Shown here: positions 17,406 to 26,152 of the stretch, in pieces
Position numbering within the stretch: position 1 is the stretch's first letter
Layout of the letters: every line of letters starts with the position of its first letter
Translations under genes and position numbers: made by a program
DNA from: an uncultured Bacteroidaceae bacterium
GTDB lineage: Bacteria; Bacteroidota; Bacteroidia; Bacteroidales; Bacteroidaceae
NCBI GenBank assembly: GCA_934293005.1
Contig: CAKQYA010000015.1
Span: forward strand, 1 to 63,926
DNA length: 63,926 nucleotides
Reading direction: 5' to 3'
The notes under the pieces: generated by a model
Told to the model about the DNA's origin: nothing
The model's input: only the letters and a program-made list of their open reading frames with translations
Database searches by the model: none

Positions 17406-18515
17406 ATGGAAAGAAAAGTCTGCCTTATTACAGGCATAACAGGACAGGATGGCTCGTATCTTTCAGAATTGCTGCTCGAGAAAGGTTACGAGGTTCATGG
17501 CGTTATCCGTCGATCGTCAGTGGACTTCCGTGAACGAATAGCCCACCTTGAAGGTAAACCAAACTTCCATCTTCATTATGCTGATATGGGCGACTCGATG
17601 TCTATCATGCAGGTTGTAAATAAGGTTCAGCCAACCGAAATATACAATCTTGCCGCTCAAAGCCATGTGCAGGTGAGCTTCGATTCGCCTGAATTCACAG
17701 CCGATGTTGATGCCGTAGGCGTGCTTCGTGTGCTTGAGGCAGTGCGTCTCTGCGGATTGGCTGACAAATGCCGCATTTACCAAGCTTCCACTTCTGAGCT
17801 GTATGGCAAGGTGGAAGAGGTGCCTCAGAATGAGAACACGCCTTTTCACCCGTACTCTCCATATGCTGTGGCTAAACTGTACGGTTTCTGGATAGTGAAA
17901 GAATATCGTGAGGCATATAACATGTTTTGTTGCTCTGGCATTCTTTTCAACCATGAAAGTGAACGGCGTGGAGAAACTTTTGTCACCAGAAAGATCACTC
18001 TTGCCGCTGCCCGTATAGCTCAGGGCAAACAAGACAAACTGTATCTTGGCAATCTTTCTTCTCTTCGTGATTGGGGATATGCGAAAGATTATGTGGAATG
18101 CATGTGGCTCATCCTTCAGCAGGATAAACCAGAAGATTTTGTCATAGCTACAGGTGTGCAGCATTCTGTGAGAGATTTTGCTTATTACGCTTTCAAACAT
18201 GCTGGCATTGAACTGAAGTTTGAAGGTGAAGGAATGGATGAAAAAGGCATTTGCATCGCAGGCCCTGATTCGCTTGTCGGAAAGACCATTGTTGAAGTGT
18301 CAGCCGATTTCTATCGTCCAACAGATGTTGTCAATCTGTGGGGAGACCCAACGAAAGCAAGGGCTAAGCTTGGATGGAATCCTAATAAGACTTCGTTTGA
18401 GCAACTGGTCAAGCTTATGGTCGATAACGATATGGCCAAGGTGGCTGCCGAAGATGCTGGCCAAAAGGTACGTTGCAACTTAGCGGAGTATCTTGAGAAA
18501 GGAATTGTTAAGTGA
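17406..18515 (+). CDS. gmd: GDP-mannose 4,6-dehydratase
   Basis: A 369-residue cytosolic short-chain dehydrogenase that turns GDP-D-mannose into GDP-4-keto-6-deoxymannose. The N-terminal GITGQDGSYLSELLLEKGY holds the NADP-binding glycines, RRSS follows the first strand pair, and the catalytic Ser/Thr, Tyr and Lys are in ASTSELYGKVEEVPQ and YSPYAVAKLYGF. NHESERRGETFVTRKI and FYRPTDVVNLWGDPTKARAKL are family blocks. It is followed after 75 nt by the second enzyme of the pathway. A TATATTTG at 17387-17394, 11 nt before the ATG, could be a -7 box, but no -33 is evident. Confidence 0.97.
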   Translation: MERKVCLITGITGQDGSYLSELLLEKGYEVHGVIRRSSVDFRERIAHLEGKPNFHLHYADMGDSMSIMQVVNKVQPTEIYNLAAQSHVQVSFDSPEFTADVDAVGVLRVLEAVRLCGLADKCRIYQASTSELYGKVEEVPQNENTPFHPYSPYAVAKLYGFWIVKEYREAYNMFCCSGILFNHESERRGETFVTRKITLAAARIAQGKQDKLYLGNLSSLRDWGYAKDYVECMWLILQQDKPEDFVIATGVQHSVRDFAYYAFKHAGIELKFEGEGMDEKGICIAGPDSLVGKTIVEVSADFYRPTDVVNLWGDPTKARAKLGWNPNKTSFEQLVKLMVDNDMAKVAAEDAGQKVRCNLAEYLEKGIVK

Positions 18516-18590
18516 ACTCTTTCATGCAAGGTTTCGGTGTATGGCAATTTATATATATATATATAATGTGAAAAACAGATAAACATTTAT

Positions 18591-19790
18591 ATGACCTTAG
18601 ATAAAAAAACAAAAATATATATAGCAGGACATCATGGATTAGTGGGTTCTGCCATTTGGAGCAACCTGAAAGCGAGAGGGTATGAAAATCTTGTAGGCAA
18701 GTCGCATTCAGAACTGGATTTGCTTGATCCTGTTGCTGTGAAAACGTTTTTTGATGAGGAACGACCAGACGCAGTTGTTCTTGCAGCAGCTCATGTGGGA
18801 GGCATCATGGCAAACCTGCAGTATCGTGCTGATTTCATATATCAAAACCTCCAAATCCAGCAGAATGTCATAGGAGAAGCTTGGAAGCATAATGTTAAGA
18901 AACTGCTGTTCTTGGGTTCCACATGCATATATCCTGGCGATGCGCCACAACCAATGCCTGAAGATTGTTTGCTCACATCTTCTCTTGAATACACAAACGA
19001 ACCATATGCGATAGCAAAAATCGCAGGCCTGAAAATGTGTGAATCGTTCAACCTTCAATATGGCACGAATTATATAGCTGTCATGCCGACAAATCTTTAT
19101 GGTCCTAATGATAATTTCCATCTCGAGAATTCACATGTCTTGCCTGCCATGATTCGTAAGGTTTATCTGGCAAAATGCTTGAATGAAGGGGATTGGAATG
19201 CTGTGCGCAATGATTTGAAACTTCGTCCCGTGTCAATGAAAGTGCCTAAGATGGTGGACGGACAGGGTTCGCCCAACAATCATGATCCACAGGCTTTTCA
19301 AACTATCATGGCAACATCAATGAGTGACGAGTTCACTATTCTTCAGGTGCTGCGTCATTATGGCATCACTCCTCAAGCTGTCACTCTGTGGGGAACAGGC
19401 GCTCCTATGCGTGAGTTTCTTTGGAGTGAAGAAATGGCAGACGCTTCCGTTCATTGCCTTCTTAATGTCGACTTTGACGATGTTGTGGCCAACAGCGAGT
19501 TTGTTGTAAACCGTGATGGCATAAAAGAAATCCGAAACTGTCATATAAATGTGGGTACAGGCAAAGAACTGTCCATAAAGGAAGTGGCAGAGAAGATTGT
19601 TGCAGAGATTGGATTCAAGGGCGAACTCAGATGGGATTCAACAAAACCAGATGGAACTCTAAAAAAACTCACAGACGTTAATAAATTGCATCGCCTTGGG
19701 TGGCATCATACTATTGAGATAGATGAAGGCATTCATCGTCTTTATGAATGGTATCTTAAGGGCATTTGTATAAATCACCAGTTATGCTGA
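18591..19790 (+). CDS. fcl: GDP-L-fucose synthase
   Basis: A 399-residue epimerase/reductase that converts GDP-4-keto-6-deoxymannose to GDP-L-fucose with NADPH. Motifs: GHHGLVGSAI (cofactor loop), AAAHVGGIMAN, LGSTCIYPGDAPQPMPED with the catalytic Ser/Cys region, and YAIAKIAGLKMCE with Tyr and Lys. It is about 80 residues longer than the Escherichia coli enzyme. The extra residues fall around 195-260 (between NSHVLPAMIRKVYLAK and GTGAPMREFLW), as I recall for other Bacteroidota. With Gmd it supplies fucose for surface polysaccharide or glycoprotein. Confidence 0.95.
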   Translation: MTLDKKTKIYIAGHHGLVGSAIWSNLKARGYENLVGKSHSELDLLDPVAVKTFFDEERPDAVVLAAAHVGGIMANLQYRADFIYQNLQIQQNVIGEAWKHNVKKLLFLGSTCIYPGDAPQPMPEDCLLTSSLEYTNEPYAIAKIAGLKMCESFNLQYGTNYIAVMPTNLYGPNDNFHLENSHVLPAMIRKVYLAKCLNEGDWNAVRNDLKLRPVSMKVPKMVDGQGSPNNHDPQAFQTIMATSMSDEFTILQVLRHYGITPQAVTLWGTGAPMREFLWSEEMADASVHCLLNVDFDDVVANSEFVVNRDGIKEIRNCHINVGTGKELSIKEVAEKIVAEIGFKGELRWDSTKPDGTLKKLTDVNKLHRLGWHHTIEIDEGIHRLYEWYLKGICINHQLC

Positions 19791-20053
19791 TGATTATTCT
19801 TGGTATTGCTTACACCGAATAGGCCATCAGGCTGAGAGGGGGTAGTGTGGTTCGCATAATCTGTACTCTTCATTTTTTAGTTGTGTTTTTTAGACATCTT
19901 GTTTCCGGCCACATTTCGCAATAGCCTGCTATGCGTTCATTCAATGTGTCAGACTTTGTCTGTTACAAATATCATTGGCAAGATTTGAAATCAGATGACA
20001 GATTTAGAGTTGAAGATAGAGTCACCAAATACAACGCCGCACCATCAAAAAAA

Positions 20054-20110
20054 AGTATCCTAAGATACTTTGTCAAGTATCCTAAGATACTTTGTCAAGT
20101 ATCCTTACTA
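20054..20110 (+). repeat. Dispersed palindromic repeat, copy A
   Basis: Two complete 22-bp units (AAGTATC, CTAA, GATACTT, TGTC) and a partial third unit ending CCTTACTATC. Each unit is itself a near-perfect palindrome. The same units occur near 46.29 and 63.72 kb. A hairpin with arms 20114-20125 and 20141-20152 follows directly. Confidence 0.85.
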
Positions 20111-20166
20111 TCATTTTTTGCCATAAAAGCATTGTGGTTCTATGGCAAAAAATATATCAAACAGAT

Positions 20167-20204
20167 AAGGCTGCAATCCTCAATCATTTTTGAGTTGCAG
20201 CCTT
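20167..20204 (-). terminator. Stem-loop terminator after dnaJ
   Basis: Arms 20167-20176 and 20195-20204 (AAGGCTGCAA / TTGCAGCCTT) with an inner CTCAA/TTGAG extension. On the minus strand it is followed by a T-rich tract. It lies 24 nt after the dnaJ stop. Confidence 0.6.
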
Positions 20205-20227
20205 GTCTATATATTAGCTAAAATGTT

Positions 20228-21400
20228 TTATTTCTTGAAGTATGCTCTGAAATGAGAGAATATTTTCTCTTTTATATTTTTTGATGGTGCGCTATTCTCA
20301 CTTTTACCTAACATTTCTATAGCGTTACGTTCTTCTTTGTTGAGCTTTTCTGGTATGTATACGGATATGTTGATGATTTCATCGCCTCGATGATGACCAT
20401 AGCCATTAACATCAGGAATACCCTTGCCGCGCAAGCGGAGCACTGTGCCTGGCTGCGTTCCTGCAGGAATGGTTATTTTAGCCTTTCCATCATGTGTGGG
20501 CACTTCGAGAGTTGTTCCGAGAGTAGCCTGCGGTATGGTTAATAGCAGATTGTACACAAGGTCAAGGCCATCACGAACCAGTTCGGGATGAGGCTTTTCA
20601 CTGACAACAATCTGCAAGTCACCATTGATGCCACCTCGTCGGCCCGCACCTCCCTTGCCTGCGAAGTTGTATGCATAGCCTTCAACGAGTCCTGCAGGCA
20701 ATTCTATGTCAACTTGCTTTTCTCCTTTTACTATTCCCTCGCCGTTGCACTTCTTGCATTTGTTTTTAATGATTTTGCCTTCACCTTGGCATGTGTCGCA
20801 AACGGTCTGTGTCTGCATGATGCCAAGCATTGTTTGCCGTGTTTTATAAACAACGCCTTGGCCCTTACAAACACTGCATGTCTCTTCCTTGCCGTCTTCA
20901 GAACCTGTTCCTTTGCAATCAGGACAAGTTATATCTGTCTTCAAGTTGAATTTCTTCTTGGTGCCATTGACTATGTCGTTGAGGTCCAATTCAATGCGCA
21001 TGCGCAAGTCGCGACCTTTATATACAGGTTTGCGATTTTGGCCGCCTCTGCCACCAAAACCTCCGCCGAAACCGCTGAAGCCTCCAAATCCTCCACCTCC
21101 GAAGACATCACCAAACATGCTGAAGATGTCATCCATAGACATATCGGCTGCACCGCCGAAACCACCAGCACCAGGTCCAAAAGCATCAGGTCCGAATTGA
21201 TCATATTTGCTGCGTTTGGCAGGGTCGCGCAACACATCGTATGCTTCTGCTGCTTCTTTGAATTTTTCTTCAGCCTCTTTATCTCCAGGATTGCGGTCTG
21301 GATGATATTTGATGGCCATCTTCTTGTACGCTTTCTTTATTTCATCATCGGAAGCTGTCTTTGACACTCCGAGCACCTCATAGAAATCTCTTTTAGCCAT
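20228..21400 (-). CDS. dnaJ: Chaperone DnaJ (Hsp40)
   Basis: A 390-residue co-chaperone that stimulates the DnaK ATPase. The J domain (1-70) carries KYHPDRN with the HPD tripeptide. A Gly/Phe-rich segment follows (about 75-125). The zinc region has four CxxCxGxG repeats (CPDCKGTG, CSVCKGQG, CDTCQGEG, CKKCNGEG). The C-terminal substrate-binding domains end near FRAYFKK. It directly follows grpE with a 9-nt gap, so the two are co-transcribed. dnaK is not in the window. Confidence 0.98.
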   Translation of the reverse strand: MAKRDFYEVLGVSKTASDDEIKKAYKKMAIKYHPDRNPGDKEAEEKFKEAAEAYDVLRDPAKRSKYDQFGPDAFGPGAGGFGGAADMSMDDIFSMFGDVFGGGGFGGFSGFGGGFGGRGGQNRKPVYKGRDLRMRIELDLNDIVNGTKKKFNLKTDITCPDCKGTGSEDGKEETCSVCKGQGVVYKTRQTMLGIMQTQTVCDTCQGEGKIIKNKCKKCNGEGIVKGEKQVDIELPAGLVEGYAYNFAGKGGAGRRGGINGDLQIVVSEKPHPELVRDGLDLVYNLLLTIPQATLGTTLEVPTHDGKAKITIPAGTQPGTVLRLRGKGIPDVNGYGHHRGDEIINISVYIPEKLNKEERNAIEMLGKSENSAPSKNIKEKIFSHFRAYFKK

Positions 21401-21409
21401 ATTCTGTTT

Positions 21410-21988
21410 TTATTCAGCAACAGCTACTTTGGCGTAGCGGATAACCTTGTCATTGAGTGTATAGCCTGCTGTCATGCAGTCGATTACTTTTCCCTTCTGG
21501 TCTTCAGGTAAGCCAGGAACCATTGCTACTGCCTCGTGCAGATCTGAGTCGAATGATGCGCCCATAACATCCATCTTTTTCAGTCCTTCTTGAGAGAGGA
21601 GTTTGAAGAACTTGTCGATGATGAGGTTGAGGCCCTCTTTCAAAGCTGCAAGATCTTCATATTTGTCCATGTTCTCTTGTGCACGTTCCAAATCATCAAT
21701 TATTGGAAGAAGAGTAGTGATTACTTTTGTGCCTCCATTCTTTATGAGATCAGCTTTTTCTTGCATCACTCGCTTGCGGAAATTGTCAAATTCGGCAGCC
21801 TTGTACAATTGCTGCTTTTTCAATTCTGCAATCTGAGCTTCGAGTTTTGCGATTTTATCAGCATCAGTTTCTTCTGCTTCTTCTGCTTTTGTTTCAACAT
21901 TGCCTGTTGTGTCTTGTTCGCCACAATCGTTGACGGGAGTGTCTTTCTTCATCTCGTCATCATTAATTTTTTTATTGTCTTTACTCAT
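21410..21988 (-). CDS. grpE: Nucleotide exchange factor GrpE
   Basis: A 192-residue cytosolic exchange factor for DnaK when started at 21988 (MSKDNKKINDDEMKK). The frame is open to 22030 but the added residues are atypical. It has an acidic N-terminus, a long coiled coil (about 50-85, ADKIAKLEAQIAELKKQ), then the GrpE core (KAAEFDNFRKRVMQEKADLI, LLPIIDDLERAQENM) and the beta domain ending VIDCMTAGYTLNDKVIRYAKVAVAE. It pairs with dnaJ downstream. Confidence 0.97.
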   Translation of the reverse strand: MSKDNKKINDDEMKKDTPVNDCGEQDTTGNVETKAEEAEETDADKIAKLEAQIAELKKQQLYKAAEFDNFRKRVMQEKADLIKNGGTKVITTLLPIIDDLERAQENMDKYEDLAALKEGLNLIIDKFFKLLSQEGLKKMDVMGASFDSDLHEAVAMVPGLPEDQKGKVIDCMTAGYTLNDKVIRYAKVAVAE

Positions 21989-22101
21989 GATAGTGTATGT
22001 ATTTCCTTGTTCAACCAAGCTCATTGCCATTTATAGCTGTTTTTCATTAAACTTGGCAATGCCACATAGTTGATGTATTATTTCAAGTATGACAATATTG
22101 C

Positions 22102-22136
22102 AAAAAAGATGCCAATGTGTCTTAACACTGGCATCT
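22102..22136 (-). terminator. Intrinsic terminator after lysA
   Basis: A 12-bp stem with one G-U pair (22107-22118 with 22125-22136; AGATGCCA arms) is followed on the minus strand by a T-run from the A stretch at 22102-22106. It lies 54 nt past the lysA stop and probably ends the his-ftsE-lys transcript. Confidence 0.8.
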
Positions 22137-22189
22137 ATATGACAATATGTCTTGATTTGTCGCTCTGGCACATTATTGTGTCATGAGGT

Positions 22190-23350
22190 TCATGCAAGTT
22201 CGTCGCTTGTGTATCCCTTAGGCAATATGCGGCAGTTGTAGCTTGATGCCATGATTTCACCGTATGCACCAGCAGAGAGCATGGCAAGCAGATCACCGCG
22301 GTGTGTGCATGGCAGTTTGATGTTTTTGTCAAACACGTCGCTCGATTCGCAGATAGGTCCTACCACATCGTATGTCTCCTCAGCTTCATTGCTTGATAGA
22401 TTGATGATTTTGTGGTGAGCGTCATAAAGCGCTGGACGTATCAAGTCTGTCATGCCTGCGTCAACAATGGCAAATTGCTTTACGCTTCCTTTTTTCACGT
22501 AGTTGACCTTTGTGATAAGAGCTCCGCATTGCCCAACGACAGCGCGTCCAAGTTCAAAATGCACGCTTTGGCCATCACGAAGTTTCAAGTGTGTATTGTA
22601 AGTGTCAAAATATGCCTTGAAGTCAGGAATCGGATTTGATAGTGGGTTGGCATAATCAATGCCAAGTCCGCCGCCAACATTTATTATTTCTATCTTGATG
22701 CCAATGGCTTCGAGTTTGTCTTGCAGTTCGTTCACACGGTTTGCCAGAGCAACGAAGTCGTCCATTTCAAGAATCTGTGAGCCGATATGGAAATGTAGGC
22801 CTTTAAATTGCACATTGTTCATTGACTGAGACATGTGAATGACGGTCTCCATATCTTCCATGGCTATGCCAAATTTGTTTTCGGCTAACCCCGTGGTGAT
22901 GTTGGCGTGGGTGTGTGCGCCTACATTCGGGTTTATTCGGAAACAGACAGAAGCAACTTTTCCTTTTTTTTCTGCGATGCTGTTTATGACTTCCAGCTCT
23001 GGAATGCTTTCAACATTGAAACAGAATATGTCTTTTTCAAGTCCAAGCTCAATCTCCCAGTCGCTCTTGCCAACGCCAGCGAATACTATTTTGTTTGCAG
23101 GAAATCCTGCTTTAAGTGCTTGCTCTATTTCACCGCCAGAAACACAGTCGATGCCGAGTCCTGCTTGATTGATGATTTTCAGCACCTTGAGATTGGCATT
23201 TGCCTTCACTGCGTAATGCACGAAGTAGTTTGGATGTTTGCTTATCTCTGTGTTTATTTTGTCTAGTGTCTGTTGCAGAATGTTTGTGTCGTAATAATAG
23301 AAAGGTGTTCTTATGTGTGCAAGCCTTTCTTTGTTGAATGTGATAGGCAT
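22190..23350 (-). CDS. lysA: Diaminopimelate decarboxylase
   Basis: A 386-residue PLP enzyme performing the last step of lysine synthesis, meso-diaminopimelate to L-lysine. The PLP lysine is in HYAVKANANLKVL. Other family blocks are VNVGGGLGIDY (glycine loop for PLP phosphate), FELGRAVVGQCG and PICESSDVFDKNIKLP, which includes the dimer-interface cysteine. C-terminal AYGEIMASSYNCR is typical. It follows lysC after 22 nt in one operon. Confidence 0.95.
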   Translation of the reverse strand: MPITFNKERLAHIRTPFYYYDTNILQQTLDKINTEISKHPNYFVHYAVKANANLKVLKIINQAGLGIDCVSGGEIEQALKAGFPANKIVFAGVGKSDWEIELGLEKDIFCFNVESIPELEVINSIAEKKGKVASVCFRINPNVGAHTHANITTGLAENKFGIAMEDMETVIHMSQSMNNVQFKGLHFHIGSQILEMDDFVALANRVNELQDKLEAIGIKIEIINVGGGLGIDYANPLSNPIPDFKAYFDTYNTHLKLRDGQSVHFELGRAVVGQCGALITKVNYVKKGSVKQFAIVDAGMTDLIRPALYDAHHKIINLSSNEAEETYDVVGPICESSDVFDKNIKLPCTHRGDLLAMLSAGAYGEIMASSYNCRILPKGYTSDELA

Positions 23351-23372
23351 AAGTCAATCGTGATGTGTTTGT

Positions 23373-24683
23373 TTAGAACAGATGGTCTGAAAGTGACTGA
23401 AGAGCGTGCTGCTTGTCCTTAGCTGAGATGAGGAATGATATGTTGTGGTTTGAGCCTCCGTACGAAATCATTCTGACAGGAATGTCTTTCAGGGCTTCTG
23501 TTGCTTTGCTCTCGAATCCGATGTTTTCTGAGTTGAGATCGCCAACCACACAAATTATGCACATGTCTTTGTCGATCTGCACATGGCCGAACTTTTTCAG
23601 CTCGTCTACTATGGCATTAAGGTTGTTTGTGTTGTCTATAGATACGCTTACTCCCACTTCTGATGTGGTGATCATATCTATAGATGTCTTGTATGTCTCG
23701 AATATTTCAAAGACCTTGCGAAGGAAACCGTAAGCGAGAAGCATGCGTGAAGATGTGATTTTGATGGCAGTGATGTTGTCCTTAGCTGCCACAGCCTTGA
23801 TTTTTCCGCGTTCTGTCTCGTTGCTTATCACTGTGCCTGGAGCTGTTGGATCCATTGTGTTGAGAAGTTTTACAGGGATGCCGGCGTATTTGGCTGGCTG
23901 CACACATGTGGGGTGAAGAATCTTGGCTCCGAAGTAAGCCAGTTCGGCCGCTTCCTCAAAGTGAAGATGTTTGACAGGGTGCGTGTTCTTGACGAATCGT
24001 GGGTCGTTGTTGTGCATTCCATCTATGTCTGTCCATATCTGTATCTCGGAAGCTCCTACCGCTGCTCCGATGAGAGATGCGCTGTAGTCGGATCCGCCAC
24101 GCTGCAGATTGTCCATTTCGCCATATGCGTTGCGGCAGATAAATCCTTGTGTGATATAGATGTCCTTATTAGGTGTCTCCTTGAGCTGTTCTTGAAGACG
24201 CTCGCGGATGTATTCAAGGTCAGGCTCGCTGTTCTTGTCTGTGCGCATAAACTCAAGTGCTGGGATGAGCGCTGCATTGTATCCTTGTTCAATCAGATAG
24301 TTTGTCACCATGTTTGTGGATATGATTTCCCCTTGTCCCACGATTATTTTCTCTTCAAACATAGTGAAGATGCCTTTTGTGAAAGAACGCAGGTAGTTGA
24401 ACTCTTCCTTCAAAAATGCGAGAGTCTTCTCTTTCATCTCGTTTGTAGTGTAGAGCTCGTCAATGTGCTGCTTGTATTTCTTTTCAAGAGTATTGATGGT
24501 CTCGTTGGCCCCTTCTGGATTTTTCTTGTAGAGATAGTCGGATATTTCCACAAGAGAGTTTGTTGTTCCAGACATGGCTGAGAGTACTACGATTTTTTGT
24601 TCACCGTCAGTGATGAGTTTCACGACATTCTTCATTCTCTCAGGAGAGCCTACGGAAGTGCCGCCAAATTTCAAAACTTTCAT
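23373..24683 (-). CDS. lysC: Aspartate kinase
   Basis: A 436-residue monofunctional aspartokinase, the entry step to lysine, threonine and methionine synthesis. The kinase domain starts with MKVLKFGGTSVGS, and GGSDYSASLIGAAVGA with IWTDIDGM forms the nucleotide and aspartate sites. Two ACT-type regulatory domains follow (about 305-436; RKVFEIFETYKTSIDMITTS and ICVVGDLNSENIGF), so feedback control by lysine is likely. It lies between the FtsE-like ATPase (33-nt gap) and lysA. Confidence 0.95.
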   Translation of the reverse strand: MKVLKFGGTSVGSPERMKNVVKLITDGEQKIVVLSAMSGTTNSLVEISDYLYKKNPEGANETINTLEKKYKQHIDELYTTNEMKEKTLAFLKEEFNYLRSFTKGIFTMFEEKIIVGQGEIISTNMVTNYLIEQGYNAALIPALEFMRTDKNSEPDLEYIRERLQEQLKETPNKDIYITQGFICRNAYGEMDNLQRGGSDYSASLIGAAVGASEIQIWTDIDGMHNNDPRFVKNTHPVKHLHFEEAAELAYFGAKILHPTCVQPAKYAGIPVKLLNTMDPTAPGTVISNETERGKIKAVAAKDNITAIKITSSRMLLAYGFLRKVFEIFETYKTSIDMITTSEVGVSVSIDNTNNLNAIVDELKKFGHVQIDKDMCIICVVGDLNSENIGFESKATEALKDIPVRMISYGGSNHNISFLISAKDKQHALQSLSDHLF

Positions 24684-24716
24684 TTTTCTATAATATATAA
24701 ATGTGTAATGATGTTG

Positions 24717-25397
24717 TTATCTTTCTTGTTGTTTTGTGACTTCTGTCAGCATGTGGTCTTTGCAAACAAACTGTCTGCCAGGGTACTCTTCCATCAGGTG
24801 CATGTTGTGTGTGATGAATATCACTGTGCTGCCCGATTTGCTGATGCGCTGCAGAAGTTCTGTTATTCTTTTGCCAGTCTCATAGTCGAGATTGCCTGTT
24901 GGTTCATCAGCCAGGATGAGTTTGGGCTTGTTCAGGATGGCGCGTGCAATGACTATGCGCTGCTGTTCGCCGCCTGAAAGTTCCGAGGGCATTTTGTAGC
25001 CTTTCGTCGACATGCCGACCAACTCAAGCACATCGCTTATGCGTTGGTCAATCAAGTTTTTGTCTTTCCATCCTGTTGCCTTTAGTACAAATCTGAGATT
25101 GGCATCGACGCTGCGGTCTGTGAGCAGTTTGAAGTCTTGGAATATGATGCCGAGTTTCTTGCGCAGCTCAGGTAGATGAGAGTGCTTGAGTTCAGTCAGG
25201 TCGAAATCTAAGACCTTAGCCTCGCCTTCTTTCACAGGCAGCTCGCCATAAAGTGATTTCAAGAGTGTGCTTTTGCCAGTTCCCACTTTGCCTGTGATGT
25301 AAATGAATTCGCCTTCATCGACCTCTAAGTTGACGTTTCTCAGGACGTGCTGGGCCTCTTGGTAGACATGTACATTTTTATATTGTATTAGCTTCAT
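24717..25397 (-). CDS. ftsE: FtsE-like cell-division ABC ATPase
   Basis: A 226-residue cytoplasmic ATPase. Motifs: Walker A GKVGTGKSTLLKSLYGE, Q-loop FQDFKLL, signature LSGGEQQRIVIARA, Walker B LILADEPTGNLD, switch THN. Length and the GKVGTGKST variant fit FtsE, the partner of FtsX, which controls cell-wall hydrolases at the septum. No ftsX is beside it; it is embedded between hisIE and lysC on the same strand. A LolD-type role cannot be excluded from sequence alone. Confidence 0.8.
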   Translation of the reverse strand: MKLIQYKNVHVYQEAQHVLRNVNLEVDEGEFIYITGKVGTGKSTLLKSLYGELPVKEGEAKVLDFDLTELKHSHLPELRKKLGIIFQDFKLLTDRSVDANLRFVLKATGWKDKNLIDQRISDVLELVGMSTKGYKMPSELSGGEQQRIVIARAILNKPKLILADEPTGNLDYETGKRITELLQRISKSGSTVIFITHNMHLMEEYPGRQFVCKDHMLTEVTKQQER

Positions 25398-25503
25398 TCT
25401 TTGAATAATTGTTGTTTGTTTTGTCCACTTTGGATATTCTCTGCACTTCTTGCGGCTGTCTTTGTTGCAAGACTATTGTATTTTGCTGCTCAAAAGAGCT
25501 GTG

Positions 25504-26115
25504 TTAGTGTTTCTTCCATGTTGAAGAATGGCGTTCCACAAGTTCGTTGGCCAAATCCTCTATGGTGAGCCCTTTAGATGTGAGGAGCACAATGAGGTGG
25601 TAGAGCATGTCTGAAGCTTCGTACACCAGACGGTCATTGTTTTCAGCAACAGCTTCAATAACGGCTTCGAGTGCTTCCTCTCCAACTTTCTGAGCCATGC
25701 GGTGGCAACCGTCCTTAAACAATGAAGTGGTGTAACTTCCTTCTGGCATTTCCTCATGGCGCTTTTCTATGAATCGTTGGAGCTCAATGAGGAACATGAT
25801 TGGATTCTCATTTTTCTCGTTCCAGCATGTGTCGGCTCCCGTATGGCATACAGGACCATCTGGAATGGCTTTGATGAGTAAGGTGTCGTGGTCGCAGTCG
25901 TTGAGAATCTCAACTACATGGAGGTAGTTGCCGCTTGTCTCGCCTTTGGTCCAAAGAGTGTTGCGTGTGCGGCTGGAGAAAGTCACTTTGCCTGTTTCTA
26001 CTGTTTTGTTATATGCTTCCTCGTTCATGAATCCGAGCATGAGCACCTTCATTGTCTTTGCGTCCTGTATGATAGCAGGAACAAGACCATTCATCTTGTT
26101 GAAATCAATTTCCAT
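25504..26115 (-). CDS. hisI: Bifunctional phosphoribosyl-AMP cyclohydrolase / phosphoribosyl-ATP pyrophosphatase
   Basis: A 203-residue enzyme performing steps 2 and 3 of histidine synthesis. The N-terminal cyclohydrolase domain (1-110) has MLGFMNEEAY, TLWTKGETSGNYLHVVEILNDCD-type residues and the zinc ligands around GPVCHTGADTCW. The C-terminal pyrophosphatase domain (115-203) has GSYTTSLFKDG, KVGEEALEAVIEAVAEN and DMLYHLIVLL. It is the last gene of the his cluster and follows hisF after 37 nt. Confidence 0.96.
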   Translation of the reverse strand: MEIDFNKMNGLVPAIIQDAKTMKVLMLGFMNEEAYNKTVETGKVTFSSRTRNTLWTKGETSGNYLHVVEILNDCDHDTLLIKAIPDGPVCHTGADTCWNEKNENPIMFLIELQRFIEKRHEEMPEGSYTTSLFKDGCHRMAQKVGEEALEAVIEAVAENNDRLVYEASDMLYHLIVLLTSKGLTIEDLANELVERHSSTWKKH

Positions 26116-26152
26116 TATGATATTTTGTGTGTATTTTTATTGTCATGTATTT

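Larger units (their letters stand above)
19791..20227. other. Gap between fcl and dnaJ holding a dispersed repeat and hairpins
   Basis: 437 nt. From left to right it holds a weak match to the dispersed element's terminal repeat (CCGAATAGGCCAT, about 19815-19827), two and a half copies of the 22-bp palindromic unit (20054-20110), a T6/A6 hairpin (20114-20152), and the dnaJ terminator stem-loop (20167-20204). No credible gene is present. Confidence 0.55.

Noticed and set aside
19815..19845. GGCTGAGAGGG resembling a second THI element near fcl
   Set aside because: None of the other conserved aptamer blocks (GGGGTGC, TGAACCTGAT) are present on either strand, and the neighbouring genes are unrelated to thiamine.
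19931..20221. 96-codon plus-strand frame after fcl
   Set aside because: It reads through the palindromic repeat units and the terminator hairpin; composition and position argue against a gene.
20588..21364. 258-codon plus-strand open frame opposite dnaJ
   Set aside because: It is the complement of the DnaJ coding region, including the repeated zinc-finger codons, and has no family resemblance.
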